64,000 nt of DNA. Source: Homoserinibacter sp. YIM 151385 (lineage in GTDB: Bacteria > Actinomycetota > Actinomycetes > Actinomycetales > Microbacteriaceae). A program made the position numbers and the translations under genes. Positions 8,256 through 16,338 of the stretch are shown piece after piece; positions within the stretch are counted from its first letter, which is position 1, and the number at the start of each line of letters is the position of its first letter. The notes under the pieces are model-generated. The model was not told the DNA's origin and made no database searches. It worked only from the letters and a program-made list of their open reading frames with translations. Location: NCBI RefSeq assembly GCF_027912415.1, contig NZ_CP115175.1, positions 1,984,001 to 2,048,000 on the forward strand, read 5' to 3'.

Positions 8256-8633
8256 ATGGACTACCTCGCAGCATCGCTCCTCGGCCTCGCATTTGGCGCT
8301 CTCCTCGGCTCGGTTGGCCTTCGCCGACACCGATGGATCCCAGTCGCTGCGAGCATCGCCCTGTTGCCTTTCGCGATCGTCGGGCTGCAGACCGTATCCC
8401 CTGGCGGTTTCGGTTGGCTTCTCGTGGCGCCCTTCGCGGTCGTGGGCGCCGGCCTAGCGGGCTCGGTGCGGTGGGCAGAGCATCCGCTGGTCAGCGATAT
8501 CGGGTTCTGGCACCGTGCTTGGTTCGTCACCTGGAACGCCAGGGTCCTCGAAACCACTGCCGTTGACGATGCATCTGAACCGGCCGGGCCTGAGCCGAGG
8601 CCCACTGCTTCGGCTCACGATCAAGTCGGCTGA
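8256..8633 (+). CDS. Small membrane protein, unknown (possible partner of the secreted protein)
   Basis: 125 residues starting at ATG 8256, only 24 bp after the secreted-protein gene, so the two are probably co-transcribed. There are three hydrophobic segments (about residues 3-20, 28-45 and 52-70), then a soluble tail with HRAWFVTWNARVLE and a Pro/Ala-rich end. No family is recognised. Its composition matches the upstream gene more than the surrounding chromosome. The pairing of a secreted Cys-containing protein with a small membrane protein resembles effector/immunity arrangements, but nothing in the sequence proves this. Confidence 0.6.
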   Translation: MDYLAASLLGLAFGALLGSVGLRRHRWIPVAASIALLPFAIVGLQTVSPGGFGWLLVAPFAVVGAGLAGSVRWAEHPLVSDIGFWHRAWFVTWNARVLETTAVDDASEPAGPEPRPTASAHDQVG

Positions 8634-8926
8634 TACAGCCCCGCGTAGCGCCTGCACCCTGACTTGGGTGCGGGCGTCACGTATGAGTTCTGGCACTTCT
8701 CGAAAGCTGATATGGCTCGGAGAGCCCACGTTGGCCTCCTGTATTTGCTCGTCGCGCATCGACTCAAGTCCCCGGCGCAGCGAGCGGACCGCGGTCCTTG
8801 GCGTGGACTGGTCATCGCGCGCCGCGATCCTCCCGAGCATCTCCGGCAGGCCGGGGTGGTCGTACCGGATGAGGATCTGTCGAGGCAGTGCTCGCGGCGG
8901 TGCCGGTGGGGTGCCTCGCCCGCGCC
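8634..8926. other. 293-bp gap with a possible gene remnant on the minus strand
   Basis: No complete gene is seen. On the minus strand a stretch of about 80 codons just downstream of the LacI gene reads with reasonable codon bias (RYDHPGLPEMLGRIAARDD, then SLRRGLESMRDEQIQEANV), but it runs on antisense into the membrane-protein gene and has no convincing start. It may be the eroded end of an older gene at the border of the lower-GC segment. Confidence 0.3.
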
Positions 8927-9988
8927 TCAGTCGTGCGGCGCCGGCCCGGTCGTCGTGCCGATCCGCAGCTCGCACGGCAGCACGACCGGCTCCGCCGTCT
9001 CCCCGCGCGCGGCCGCCGCGAGCGCCCGGCCGACAGCGCGGCCCTTCTCGCGGCCGTCCTGCACGACGGTCGTGAGCCGGTGCGTCGTCCAGTCGTCGAC
9101 GCGGACGCCGTCGAAGCCGATGATGCTGAGCTCGGCCGGGACGGCGATCCCGAGCTCCTCCGCCTCGAGCAGCACGCCGACGGCGAGGAGGTCGCTCTGC
9201 GCGAGGATCGCGGTCGGCCGTGCGCCCGCGGGCGCCGCGAGCAGCTCGCGTGCGGCTCGACGGCCTTCGTCGATCGTGCTGCCGAAGGTCGCGAGGCCGT
9301 CGGCGTCGGGGTACACCTCGCGGACTCCCCGGATGCGCTCGATCGTCGTGCGGCCGGTCGCGGCGGCCTCGCGCTCGGGCGTGAGCGCGCCGCGCGCGCG
9401 GGGTGCCTCGAGCGCCATCGTCACCATCGCGACACGCTCGTGCCCGAGGCTGCGGAGGTGCGCGGCGGCGGCGCGCGAGCCGGCGCGGTTCTCGATGTCG
9501 ACGACGGCGACCCCGGGGAAGCGCTCGGTCTCGACGCCCACGACGGGGATGCGGCGGCGGCCGAGCAGCTCGACGGGCACGGCGACGGAGGCGCTGCAGC
9601 CGAGCAGCACGGCGGCGTCGATGGGCGCGGTCGAGACGGCGCCGGCATCCTCGCCCGCGTTCGCGAGGAGGAGGAGGGAGCTGCCGGCGTCGTCGAGGCC
9701 GGCGGCGATGCCGTCGAGGAGCGCGAGGTTCATGGGGTCGCGGAGCGAGTCGCTCATGGAGTCCTCGAGGACGACGCCGATGATGCCGGAGCGCCCGCGC
9801 CGCAGCGACTGCGCGCGCGGGTCGGGGCCGGCGTAGTCGAGCTCGGCGGCGGCGGCGAGCACCCGCTCGCGGGTGGCCTCGGCCACGGGGCCGGCGCCGC
9901 TGAACACGAGGGATGCGGTGGAGGCGGACACGCCCGCGCGCGCCGCGACGGCGGCGAGGGTGGGTCGGGTCGTTGCTCCGGCGCTCAT
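8927..9988 (-). CDS. LacI family transcriptional regulator
   Basis: 353 residues. The N-terminal helix-turn-helix (TLAAVAARAGVSASTASLVF, residues about 10-29) and hinge (RAQSLRRGRSGIIGVV) are canonical, followed by a periplasmic-binding-protein-like sugar domain (SIIGFDGVRVDDWTTHRLTTV near the C-terminus). It is transcribed divergently from an MFS transporter, with an overlapping pair of palindromes between them, so it most likely represses that transporter and itself until a sugar or related ligand binds. The ligand cannot be predicted from sequence. Confidence 0.9.
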   Translation of the reverse strand: MSAGATTRPTLAAVAARAGVSASTASLVFSGAGPVAEATRERVLAAAAELDYAGPDPRAQSLRRGRSGIIGVVLEDSMSDSLRDPMNLALLDGIAAGLDDAGSSLLLLANAGEDAGAVSTAPIDAAVLLGCSASVAVPVELLGRRRIPVVGVETERFPGVAVVDIENRAGSRAAAAHLRSLGHERVAMVTMALEAPRARGALTPEREAAATGRTTIERIRGVREVYPDADGLATFGSTIDEGRRAARELLAAPAGARPTAILAQSDLLAVGVLLEAEELGIAVPAELSIIGFDGVRVDDWTTHRLTTVVQDGREKGRAVGRALAAAARGETAEPVVLPCELRIGTTTGPAPHD

Positions 9989-10009
9989 GGCTCGCTATCG
10001 TAGTCGAAA

Positions 10010-10031
10010 CGATTCGATCGAATCGATTCGA
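10010..10031. promoter_or_regulatory. Overlapping LacI-type operators between lacI-like gene and MFS
   Basis: CGATTCGATCGAATCG (10010-10025) and TCGAATCGATTCGA (10018-10031) are both perfect palindromes and share eight bases. They sit between the divergent regulator (start 9988) and transporter (start 10082), where a LacI dimer would be expected to bind. Confidence 0.7.
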
Positions 10032-10081
10032 GAGTTCGATCCCCCGACCCGCGAGTCCCACCCCGAGCGAGCAGAGCGAGC

Positions 10082-11305
10082 ATGACCAGCACCACCACGA
10101 CCCGCACCGCGACCTGGCGCAACGCCGTCTTCGCCGTCTTCGCCCTCAACGGCATCGCGATGGCGAGCTGGGTCTCGCGCGTCCCCGGCATCCGCGACCA
10201 CCTCGGCATCGACGCCGGCCAGGTCGGCCTGCTCCTCCTCGGCGTCTCGGTCGGGTCCATCCTCGGTCTCGCGCTCTCCAGCCAGATCGTGCACCGCCTC
10301 GGCTCGCGGCGGACGCTCGTCCTCACCGTGCCCGGCCTCGCGGTCGGCCTGGTCGTGCTCGGCGTCGGCGCCGAGCTCCTCGAGAGCTACCCGGTCGCCT
10401 GGGCCGGCTTTGCGATCTTCGGCTTCATGACCGGCCTCTGGGATGTCGCGATGAACGTCGAGGGCGCCGCCGTCGAGCGGGTCCTCGACCGCAACATCAT
10501 GCCGTGGTTCCACGCCGCCTGGAGCCTGGGCACCGTCTCCGGCGCCGGCATCGGCGCGCTCGCCGCCGGGCCGGTCGGCATCGGCGTGTTCTGGCACCTG
10601 CTCGGCGCCGCCGTGCTCGTGCTGATCGCCGGCCCGCTCGCGCTCCGCGGCATCCCCCGCCACGAGGATGCCGTGGAGGACGCGGACGCCCCCGCCCTCA
10701 CGCTCCGCGACCGCCTCGCCATCTGGGTCGAGCCGCGCACGCTGCTCATCGGCCTCATCATGCTCGGCATGGCCTTCACGGAGGGCAGCGCGAACGACTG
10801 GCTGGCCCTCGCGATGGTCGACGAGCGCGGCGTCTCGCACGGCACGGGCGCGCTGCTGTTCGGCGTGTTCACCGCCGCGATGACGCTCGGACGGATCGCG
10901 GGGGTGCCGCTCCTCGATCGCTTCGGCCGCATCCCCGTGCTCCGCGGCGCGGGCCTCACCGCGATCGTCGGCCTCGCGCTCGTGATCTGGGTGGACTCGC
11001 TGCCCGTCACCGTGATCGGCATCGTGCTGTGGGGCATCGGCGCCTCGCTCGGCTTCCCGGTCGGGATGTCGGCCGCGGCCGACGATCCCCGCAAGGCCGC
11101 CGCCCGGGTGAGCGCGGTCGCGACGGTCGCGTACACGGCGTTCCTCGTCGGCCCGCCGGTGCTCGGCTTCCTCGGCGACCACGTCGGCATCCTCAACGCG
11201 CTCATCGTGGTGCTCGCGCTCATCACGCTCGCGCTCGTCGCGACGCCCGCCGCGCGCGAGCAGGGCGCGGGCCTCGGCGCGAGCCGCCGTCCCCCCGCGA
11301 AGTAG
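10082..11305 (+). CDS. MFS transporter (YbjJ-like), LacI-controlled
   Basis: 407 residues with about twelve membrane helices. The N-terminus (FALNGIAMASWVSRVPGIRD) is characteristic of the YbjJ/sugar-type MFS group, and the loop between helices 2 and 3 (HRLGSRRTL) is the usual MFS signature region. The divergent LacI regulator and the operator pair upstream suggest induction by a small molecule that the protein carries. The ATG at 10082 has a purine-rich upstream stretch (GAGCGAGCAGAGCGAGC). A 62-bp palindrome follows the stop. Confidence 0.85.
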   Translation: MTSTTTTRTATWRNAVFAVFALNGIAMASWVSRVPGIRDHLGIDAGQVGLLLLGVSVGSILGLALSSQIVHRLGSRRTLVLTVPGLAVGLVVLGVGAELLESYPVAWAGFAIFGFMTGLWDVAMNVEGAAVERVLDRNIMPWFHAAWSLGTVSGAGIGALAAGPVGIGVFWHLLGAAVLVLIAGPLALRGIPRHEDAVEDADAPALTLRDRLAIWVEPRTLLIGLIMLGMAFTEGSANDWLALAMVDERGVSHGTGALLFGVFTAAMTLGRIAGVPLLDRFGRIPVLRGAGLTAIVGLALVIWVDSLPVTVIGIVLWGIGASLGFPVGMSAAADDPRKAAARVSAVATVAYTAFLVGPPVLGFLGDHVGILNALIVVLALITLALVATPAAREQGAGLGASRRPPAK

Positions 11306-11321
11306 CCCGCCCTCTCGCAAT

Positions 11322-11383
11322 AGACATGTCTGCGACGCCACGGACGGTCGCATACGGCTGTCCGCGGCGCCGCAGACATGTCT
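11322..11383. repeat. 62-bp palindrome after the MFS gene
   Basis: Arms of 24 nt (11322-11345 and 11360-11383) differ at two positions and begin with AGACATGTCT, itself palindromic; the loop is 14 nt. It separates two co-directional genes and could terminate the MFS transcript, though no T-run follows. Confidence 0.65.
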
Positions 11384-11414
11384 CTGGCGGCTCGGCGCTG
11401 CATCCGGCCACCCG

Positions 11415-11420
11415 TAGGAT
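11415..11420 (+). promoter_or_regulatory. -10 element of leaderless nucS
   Basis: TAGGAT ends six bases before the GTG start of nucS at 11427, the spacing of a leaderless transcript. There is no ribosome binding site before that GTG. Confidence 0.5.
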
Positions 11421-11426
11421 CGTCGG

Positions 11427-12122
11427 GTGCGCCTCGTCATCGCCCGCTGCTCCGTCGACTACGCGGGCCGGCTCAGCGCCCACCTCCCGCTCGCCACGCG
11501 GCTCCTGCTCGTGAAGGGCGACGGGTCGGTCCTCGTCCACTCGGACTCGCTGAGCTACAAGCCGCTCAACTGGATGAGCCCGCCCTGCACCCTCACGCAG
11601 GTCGAGGTCGACGAGGAGCGCGCGGAGCTCGGGGTCACCGAGATCTGGCGCGTCGCGCAGGCGAAGACGGCCGACCTCCTCGTCATCTCGATCCACGAGA
11701 TCCTCCACGACTCGAGCCACGAGCTCGGCATCGACCCGGGCCTGCAGAAGGACGGCGTCGAGGCCGACCTGCAGCGCCTCCTCGCGGAGCAGATCGAGCT
11801 CCTCGGCGAGGGGCACGCGCTCGTGCGCCGCGAGTACATGACCGCGATCGGGCCGGTCGACATCCTCGCCAGGGATGCCGCGGGCGGCTCCGTCGCGGTC
11901 GAGATCAAGCGGCGGGGCGACATCGACGGCGTCGAGCAGCTGACCCGATACCTCGAGCTCATGAACCGCGACCCGCGGCTCGCGCCCGTCGCGGGCGTGT
12001 TCGCGGCGCAGCAGATCAAGCCGCAGGCGCGCGCGCTCGCCGAGGACCGCGGCATCCGCTGCCTCCTGCTCGACTACGACGCGATGCGCGGCCTCGACAA
12101 CGCCGAGAACCGGCTGTTCTGA
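11427..12122 (+). CDS. nucS: Mismatch endonuclease NucS/EndoMS
   Basis: 231 residues, the standard length. The N-terminal dimerisation region ([20 protein letters not shown]) and the conserved block WMSPPCTLT are the family's signatures, and the C-terminal RecB-like nuclease core shows DILARD followed by [17 protein letters not shown], giving the D-ExK metal site. In actinobacteria, which lack MutS/MutL, NucS carries out non-canonical mismatch repair, cutting G/T-type mismatches, and normally depends on interaction with the sliding clamp DnaN, which is also in this window. The start is GTG with an apparently leaderless promoter. Confidence 0.93.
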   Translation: MRLVIARCSVDYAGRLSAHLPLATRLLLVKGDGSVLVHSDSLSYKPLNWMSPPCTLTQVEVDEERAELGVTEIWRVAQAKTADLLVISIHEILHDSSHELGIDPGLQKDGVEADLQRLLAEQIELLGEGHALVRREYMTAIGPVDILARDAAGGSVAVEIKRRGDIDGVEQLTRYLELMNRDPRLAPVAGVFAAQQIKPQARALAEDRGIRCLLLDYDAMRGLDNAENRLF

Positions 12123-12157
12123 GCCCGTCCACCCGCGGCACCTAGGCTGAGCGCGAG

Positions 12158-12859
12158 ATGAGCAGCCCCCGACCCGACCTCCCTGCGGCCCCCTGGACCG
12201 CGATCCTCCTCGACCTCGACGGCACGATCGTCGACTCCGCGCCCGGCATCACCGCCTCGCTCGCCCACATGTACGAGCAGCTCGGGCGGCCGGTGCCGGC
12301 GCCCGCGGAGCTCCTCACCTGGGTGGGCCCGCCGATCCTCGACTCCATGCGCGACCTCGCCGGCTTCGACGCGGAGGAGAGCGCCCTCGCGCTCGCGTTC
12401 TATCGCGAGCACTACTTCGAGATCGGCGCGCTCGACGCGACCCCGTTCCCGGGCGTGCCGGAGGTGGTCCGCGAGATCGCGGCGGCCGGCATCCCCCTCT
12501 CGCTCGCGACCTCGAAGCCGGAGCATCCGGCGCGGCTGATCCTCGACCGTCTCGAGCTCACGTCCTGCTTCACCGCGGTCACGGGCGCGAGCGAGGACGA
12601 GGTGCGCAGCGCGAAGGCGGATGTCGTCGCGGAGGCGCTGCGCCGCCTCGGCGCGGGCGGCGCGGACCTCGCGCGGGTCGTGCACGTCGGCGATCGCTCG
12701 CACGATGTCGAGGGCGCGGCCGCGAACGGCGTGCCGACGATCTTCGCGACCTGGGGATACGGCTCGCCGCCCGAGCAGGCGGGCGCGATCACGGCGGTCG
12801 ACACGGCGGAGGAGCTGCGCGCTGCGCTCGGCCTGACGGCGCTCGACCGCGCGAGCTGA
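12158..12859 (+). CDS. HAD family phosphatase (phosphoglycolate phosphatase-like)
   Basis: 233 residues. Motif I is LLDLDGTIVDSAPGI (nucleophile and acid Asp near residues 20-22), motif II is LATSKPEHPAR, and motif IV is VGDRSHDVEGAAANGV, with a helical cap between motifs I and II. These place it in the Gph/PgmB-like branch. The substrate is a small phosphate ester; phosphoglycolate or AHBA-like phosphates are options. It follows nucS by 35 bp and may be read with it, although TAGGCT at 12143 could be its own -10. Confidence 0.82.
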   Translation: MSSPRPDLPAAPWTAILLDLDGTIVDSAPGITASLAHMYEQLGRPVPAPAELLTWVGPPILDSMRDLAGFDAEESALALAFYREHYFEIGALDATPFPGVPEVVREIAAAGIPLSLATSKPEHPARLILDRLELTSCFTAVTGASEDEVRSAKADVVAEALRRLGAGGADLARVVHVGDRSHDVEGAAANGVPTIFATWGYGSPPEQAGAITAVDTAEELRAALGLTALDRAS

Positions 12860-12872
12860 GGGCGCCGCGCGC

Positions 12873-13103
12873 TCAGACCGGGCAGTGCAGGCGCGTCGAG
12901 GTGTGCTGGTCGCGCGTGCGCTCGAGCCGGTGCTCGGTCATGGGCCGCCCGCAGAGCGGGCACGGGCGCTCGGCGCGGCGCTCGGCGCTCGGGAGCGGCT
13001 GGTCGGGCTGCCGACCGGTGCCGAGCTGGGCAGGACCGAAGTAGGGGAACAGCGCGCGGTTGAGGCGATCCCACCATCGATCGCGGTCCGCATCCTTCGT
13101 CAT
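12873..13103 (-). CDS. Small zinc-ribbon-like protein, unknown
   Basis: 76 residues with CPLCGR and a final HCPV, giving three cysteines in a ribbon-like spacing, and an aromatic N-terminus (DRWWDRLNRALFPYFGPAQ). Its ATG at 13103 lies 41 bp from the divergent OhrR-type regulator, so it may be controlled by it. A short hairpin around 12857-12875 (TGAG/CTCA arms) covers the stop codons of this gene and the converging phosphatase. No named family is recognised. Confidence 0.6.
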   Translation of the reverse strand: MTKDADRDRWWDRLNRALFPYFGPAQLGTGRQPDQPLPSAERRAERPCPLCGRPMTEHRLERTRDQHTSTRLHCPV

Positions 13104-13110
13104 GATGATG

Positions 13111-13138
13111 AGTGTACTAACTGTTCGCCCGCTATGCT
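13111..13138 (+). promoter_or_regulatory. Promoter and possible operator of the OhrR-type regulator
   Basis: TATGCT (13133-13138) lies six bases before the ATG at 13145, suggesting a leaderless mRNA. AGTGTACTAACT (13111-13122) is an imperfect inverted repeat at the place where a MarR dimer would block both divergent genes. Confidence 0.4.
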
Positions 13139-13144
13139 GATCGC

Positions 13145-13582
13145 ATGACCGCCGCCGACCCGCTCGCCCTCGACCGGCAGGTCTGCTTCGCGCTCGTCGC
13201 GACCGCGCGCAGCGTCGTCGGCGTGTACAAGCCGGTGCTCGAGCCGCTCGGCCTCACGCACCCGCAGTACCTCGTGATGCTCGCGCTCTGGGAGCGCAGC
13301 CCGCGCACCCTCCGCGACGTGGCCGAGGCGCTCTCGCTCGAGCCCGCGACCCTCAGCCCGCTCGTGAAGCGGCTCGAGGCGGCCGGCCTCCTCAGCCGCG
13401 AGCGCCGCGCCGGCGACGAGCGCAGCCTCGACATCCGGCTGACGGATGCCGGCGTCGCCCTGCGCGAGCGCGCCCTCGAGGTGCCCGGCCAGGTGGTCGC
13501 GCGACTCGGGCTGGGGCTGGACGAGCTCGAGGCGACGCGCGACGCGCTCACCCGCCTCCTCGAGGCGAGCCGCGGCGCCTGA
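13145..13582 (+). CDS. MarR family regulator, OhrR type (peroxide-sensing)
   Basis: 145 residues closely following the OhrR pattern: RQVCFALVATARSV with the reactive Cys14, YKPVLEPLGLTHPQYLVMLALWE, and the winged helix (SLEPATLSPLVKRLEAAGLL, then RRAGDERSLDIRLTDAG). OhrR proteins sense organic hydroperoxides or hypochlorite through this cysteine and normally repress an adjacent ohr gene. No ohr is next to it here; the only close partner is the divergent zinc-ribbon gene. Confidence 0.85.
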   Translation: MTAADPLALDRQVCFALVATARSVVGVYKPVLEPLGLTHPQYLVMLALWERSPRTLRDVAEALSLEPATLSPLVKRLEAAGLLSRERRAGDERSLDIRLTDAGVALRERALEVPGQVVARLGLGLDELEATRDALTRLLEASRGA

Positions 13583-13617
13583 GACGCGCGCCCGTCGTCC
13601 GCGAATCCCGCGGCATC

Positions 13618-14655
13618 TCAGCGCGCGAGGTGCTCCACGGCCGCGCCGAACACCCGCGGAAGCCGCGACGCCGCCGGCACGACCGCCCCGCGGAACGGCG
13701 AGGATGCGGCCCCCGCCAGCGCCCCCGTGAGCACCCGGAACGAGCGCGTGATCCGCATCCACTCCCCCTCGTACCCCGAGGGTCGACCCGCCGCGACCGC
13801 CCCGACCGCGGCACGCGCCTGCGCGAAGCCGAGGCGCAGGCCCTCGCCCGTGATGGCGTCCGTGTAGCCGCTCGCGTCGCCGACGAGCAGGATGCGGCCC
13901 GCCGTGCGCGCGCGGGTGCGCTGCCGGAACGGGCCGGCCCCGAGCCGCGATCCCGCGACCGGCGCGTCCGCGAGGCGCGCCGCGAGCTCCGGCGCCCCGG
14001 CGAGCGCCCGCTCGAGCCCGACGCCCTGCCGCGCGAGCACCGCGATCCCGACGAGCCGGTCGTCGACGGGCGTCACGTAGAGCTCCGCCTCCGGCGTCCA
14101 GTGCACCTCGATGAGCTCCGACCAGGGCGCCACCCGCCGGTGCTCGCGCAGCCCGTAGCGGCGGCGCCCCCGCGGCGCCGGCCGGGCCAGGCCCGCCGCG
14201 CGCGCGACCGTCGAGTGGAGGCCGTCGGCACCGAGGAGCCAGCGCCCGCGGAGCCCGGCGGCCCGCACGCCGTCGGCATCCTGCGCGACCTCCGCGACCC
14301 GCACGGGCTCGACGCGGACCCCGAGCGCCGCGGCCCGCGCGGCGAGCGCGTCGTGCAGGGTCGTCCGCCGCACCCCGAGGCCGACCGCGCCGCCCTCCGC
14401 GAAGCGGTGCACGGCATCCCGGCTCCCGTCCGTGTAGCGCACGCCGCGCAGCGGGATCCCGTGCGGCGCGACCCCGAGCCGGCCGAGCAGCGGCACGGCG
14501 CCCGGCATGAGCCCCTCGCCGCAGGCCTTGTCGATCGGGCCATCGCGCGGCTCGAGCACGATCGCCTCGAGCCCCGCGAGCCGCGCCTCGATCGCCGCGA
14601 CGAGCCCCACCGGACCGCCGCCCGCGACGAGCACCTCGGCGTCGATCCCGGTCAT
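13618..14655 (-). CDS. FAD-dependent monooxygenase of phenolic lipid operon (SrsC-like)
   Basis: 345 residues. The FAD-binding motif VAGGGPVGLVAAIEARLAG is at the N-terminus, followed by the acidic end of the second strand (IVLEPRDGP), and the second FAD motif LVGDASGYTDAITGEGLRLG lies near residues 258-275. The start ATG overlaps the stop of the methyltransferase gene by four bases. A frame-open extension upstream is antisense-like and was not used. In srsABC-type operons this enzyme hydroxylates the alkylresorcinol ring, leading to quinones; that role is inferred from the gene order. Geranylgeranyl reductases are the nearest alternative family. Confidence 0.82.
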   Translation of the reverse strand: MTGIDAEVLVAGGGPVGLVAAIEARLAGLEAIVLEPRDGPIDKACGEGLMPGAVPLLGRLGVAPHGIPLRGVRYTDGSRDAVHRFAEGGAVGLGVRRTTLHDALAARAAALGVRVEPVRVAEVAQDADGVRAAGLRGRWLLGADGLHSTVARAAGLARPAPRGRRRYGLREHRRVAPWSELIEVHWTPEAELYVTPVDDRLVGIAVLARQGVGLERALAGAPELAARLADAPVAGSRLGAGPFRQRTRARTAGRILLVGDASGYTDAITGEGLRLGFAQARAAVGAVAAGRPSGYEGEWMRITRSFRVLTGALAGAASSPFRGAVVPAASRLPRVFGAAVEHLAR

Positions 14656-15221
14656 GTCGAGCCCGCGGCGCCCGCATCGGGGCCGGCCCCGCCCGCATCC
14701 CGCAGCGCACGGAGCGCACGGTCCTCCGCCGGGATCCGGAAGCCGAGCAGCAGCACCAGGTTCAGCACCGTGAAGACGAGGGCCGTGATCCACGCCGAGT
14801 GCACGAGCGGCAGCGCGACGCCCTCGATCACCACCACGAGGTAGTTGGGATGCGGCAGCCAGGCCCAGCGGTACGGCCCGCGGCGCACCCGCTCCGCACC
14901 CGGCACGACGATGACGCGCGTGTTCCACTGCCGCCCGAGCGACGCGATGATCCACAGCCGGCCGGCCTGGCAGAGCACCGCGATCGCGAGCATCGGCCAG
15001 CCCAGCCACGGCAGGAAGGGGCGGTCGAGCAGCACGACCTCCGCGACCGCGCCGAGCAGGAGCGCCGTGTGCAGCGCGACCATCGCCGGGAAGTGCCCGC
15101 GCCCCGACTCGACGCCGCCGCTCGCGAAGGCCTCGGCCGCGTTGCGGCGCGACACCCGCAGCTCGTTGAGCCGCTCCACGCCCGTCAGCAGCACGAAGAC
15201 GGCGAACAGCGCGACGCTCAT
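14652..15221 (-). CDS. Isoprenylcysteine carboxyl methyltransferase-like membrane methyltransferase (SrsB/BpsB-like)
   Basis: 189 residues with about five membrane helices and the ICMT signature: RGPYRWAWLPHPNYLVVVIEG (His124 in HPNY) near the C-terminus. Family members encoded beside type III polyketide synthases methylate the phenolic hydroxyl or carboxyl of alkylresorcinols or alkylpyrones in the membrane using SAM. Both ends overlap neighbours by four bases (ATGA), so the three genes are translated as one coupled operon. The last 15 or so residues are a low-complexity Ala/Gly tail. Confidence 0.85.
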   Translation of the reverse strand: MSVALFAVFVLLTGVERLNELRVSRRNAAEAFASGGVESGRGHFPAMVALHTALLLGAVAEVVLLDRPFLPWLGWPMLAIAVLCQAGRLWIIASLGRQWNTRVIVVPGAERVRRGPYRWAWLPHPNYLVVVIEGVALPLVHSAWITALVFTVLNLVLLLGFRIPAEDRALRALRDAGGAGPDAGAAGST

Positions 15222-16285
15222 GCCGCCCACTCCAGGAGCACGACCTCGCCGGTGACCCCCGGGCCGAGCGCGAACAGCATCCCGCGCGTGCCGGCGGGCT
15301 GCTCGAGGAGCCCGGCGAGGATGTGGAGCACGGATGCCGAGGAGAGGTTGCCGACCGCCTCGAGCGAGCGGCGGCTCGGCTCCAGATCGTCGTGGTCGAG
15401 GCCGAGGGAGTCCTCGAAGGCGTCGAGCACCCGGGGGCCGCCCGGGTGCGCGATCCACAGGTCCACGTCGTCGCGGCCGAGTCCCGCGTCGGCGAGGACC
15501 GCGTCCACGTCGCCCGCGAAGTTCGCGCGGATGGCGTCGCCGATCTCCGCCGTGAGGACGATCCGGAACCCGGAGCCGCCGAGATCGAAGCCGAGCATGC
15601 TCGCGGAGTCCGGGTAGAGGGCGCTGCGCGCGCCGCGCACCTCGGCCCCGGGGAGCCCGAGCTCGGCCGCGCGCTCGTCGCCCACCATGACGACCGCGGC
15701 CGCGCCGTCGCCGAAGAGGCCGCTCGCGATCGCGTTTGCGACCGACACGTCGCCGCGCTGGAGGGTCAGCGAGCAGAGCTCGACCGAGAGCACGACGGCG
15801 ACGTCGCGGGGATGCCCGAGCAGGTGGTCGTGGACGCGCGCGATCCCCGCCGCCCCGGCAGCGCATCCCAGGCCGAAGGAGGGCACGCGGGTGACGTCGC
15901 GCCGCAGCCCGAGGAGCGGCGCGATGTGCGCGTCGATCGTGGGGGCGCCCGCGCCCGTCACGGTGGTGAACCAGAGGTGGTCGACGTCGGCCGCGGCGAG
16001 GCCGACCGCGGCGAGCGCCGCCTGCACCGCGCGGGCCGCGAGCGCCGTGCCCTCCCGCATCCAGATCGCATTGCTCTCGTCGAAGTCGCGGATGCCGCGG
16101 TACGCCTCGAGGGGCAGGATGCTGCGCCGGGTGGCGACGCCCGCCGCGCCGTGGAAGCGCTCGAGGAGGGCGGCGTGGTGGCCGGGCTCGGCGTCGGCCA
16201 TCATGCGGGACAGCTCGGCCGTGACCGCCGCCTGCGGGTTCTCGTGCTCCGGCAGGACGGGCGCGACGGACACGATGCGCGACAT
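15218..16285 (-). CDS. Type III polyketide synthase (alkylresorcinol/alkylpyrone synthase-like)
   Basis: 355 residues in the chalcone synthase fold with an intact triad: Cys141 in GLGCAAG, His280 in AHPGGP and Asn313 in GNLSSAS. The N-terminus (RIVSVAPVLPEH) and RSILPLEAYRGI are typical. It condenses malonyl-CoA onto a probable fatty acyl starter to give a phenolic lipid; the two coupled tailoring genes match the srsABC arrangement. ATG at 16285 was chosen; an in-frame GTG sits one codon upstream. The gene is first in a leftward operon, with a 126-bp palindrome separating it from the tetR-type gene. Confidence 0.9.
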   Translation of the reverse strand: MSRIVSVAPVLPEHENPQAAVTAELSRMMADAEPGHHAALLERFHGAAGVATRRSILPLEAYRGIRDFDESNAIWMREGTALAARAVQAALAAVGLAAADVDHLWFTTVTGAGAPTIDAHIAPLLGLRRDVTRVPSFGLGCAAGAAGIARVHDHLLGHPRDVAVVLSVELCSLTLQRGDVSVANAIASGLFGDGAAAVVMVGDERAAELGLPGAEVRGARSALYPDSASMLGFDLGGSGFRIVLTAEIGDAIRANFAGDVDAVLADAGLGRDDVDLWIAHPGGPRVLDAFEDSLGLDHDDLEPSRRSLEAVGNLSSASVLHILAGLLEQPAGTRGMLFALGPGVTGEVVLLEWAA

Positions 16286-16338
16286 CACCTGAGCGTATCG
16301 ATCGGGGGCCGCCGCGATCCGGTGTGGGGCGTTCCTCC

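Noticed and set aside
8454-10061. A 535-codon minus-strand frame spanning the LacI gene
   Set aside because: The LacI frame explains this DNA; only the short stretch downstream of lacI in this frame is mentioned as a possible remnant.
13618-15009. Longer start for the FAD hydroxylase at 15009
   Set aside because: The extension is antisense-like reading of the methyltransferase gene; the ATGA-overlapping start at 14655 directly precedes the FAD motif.
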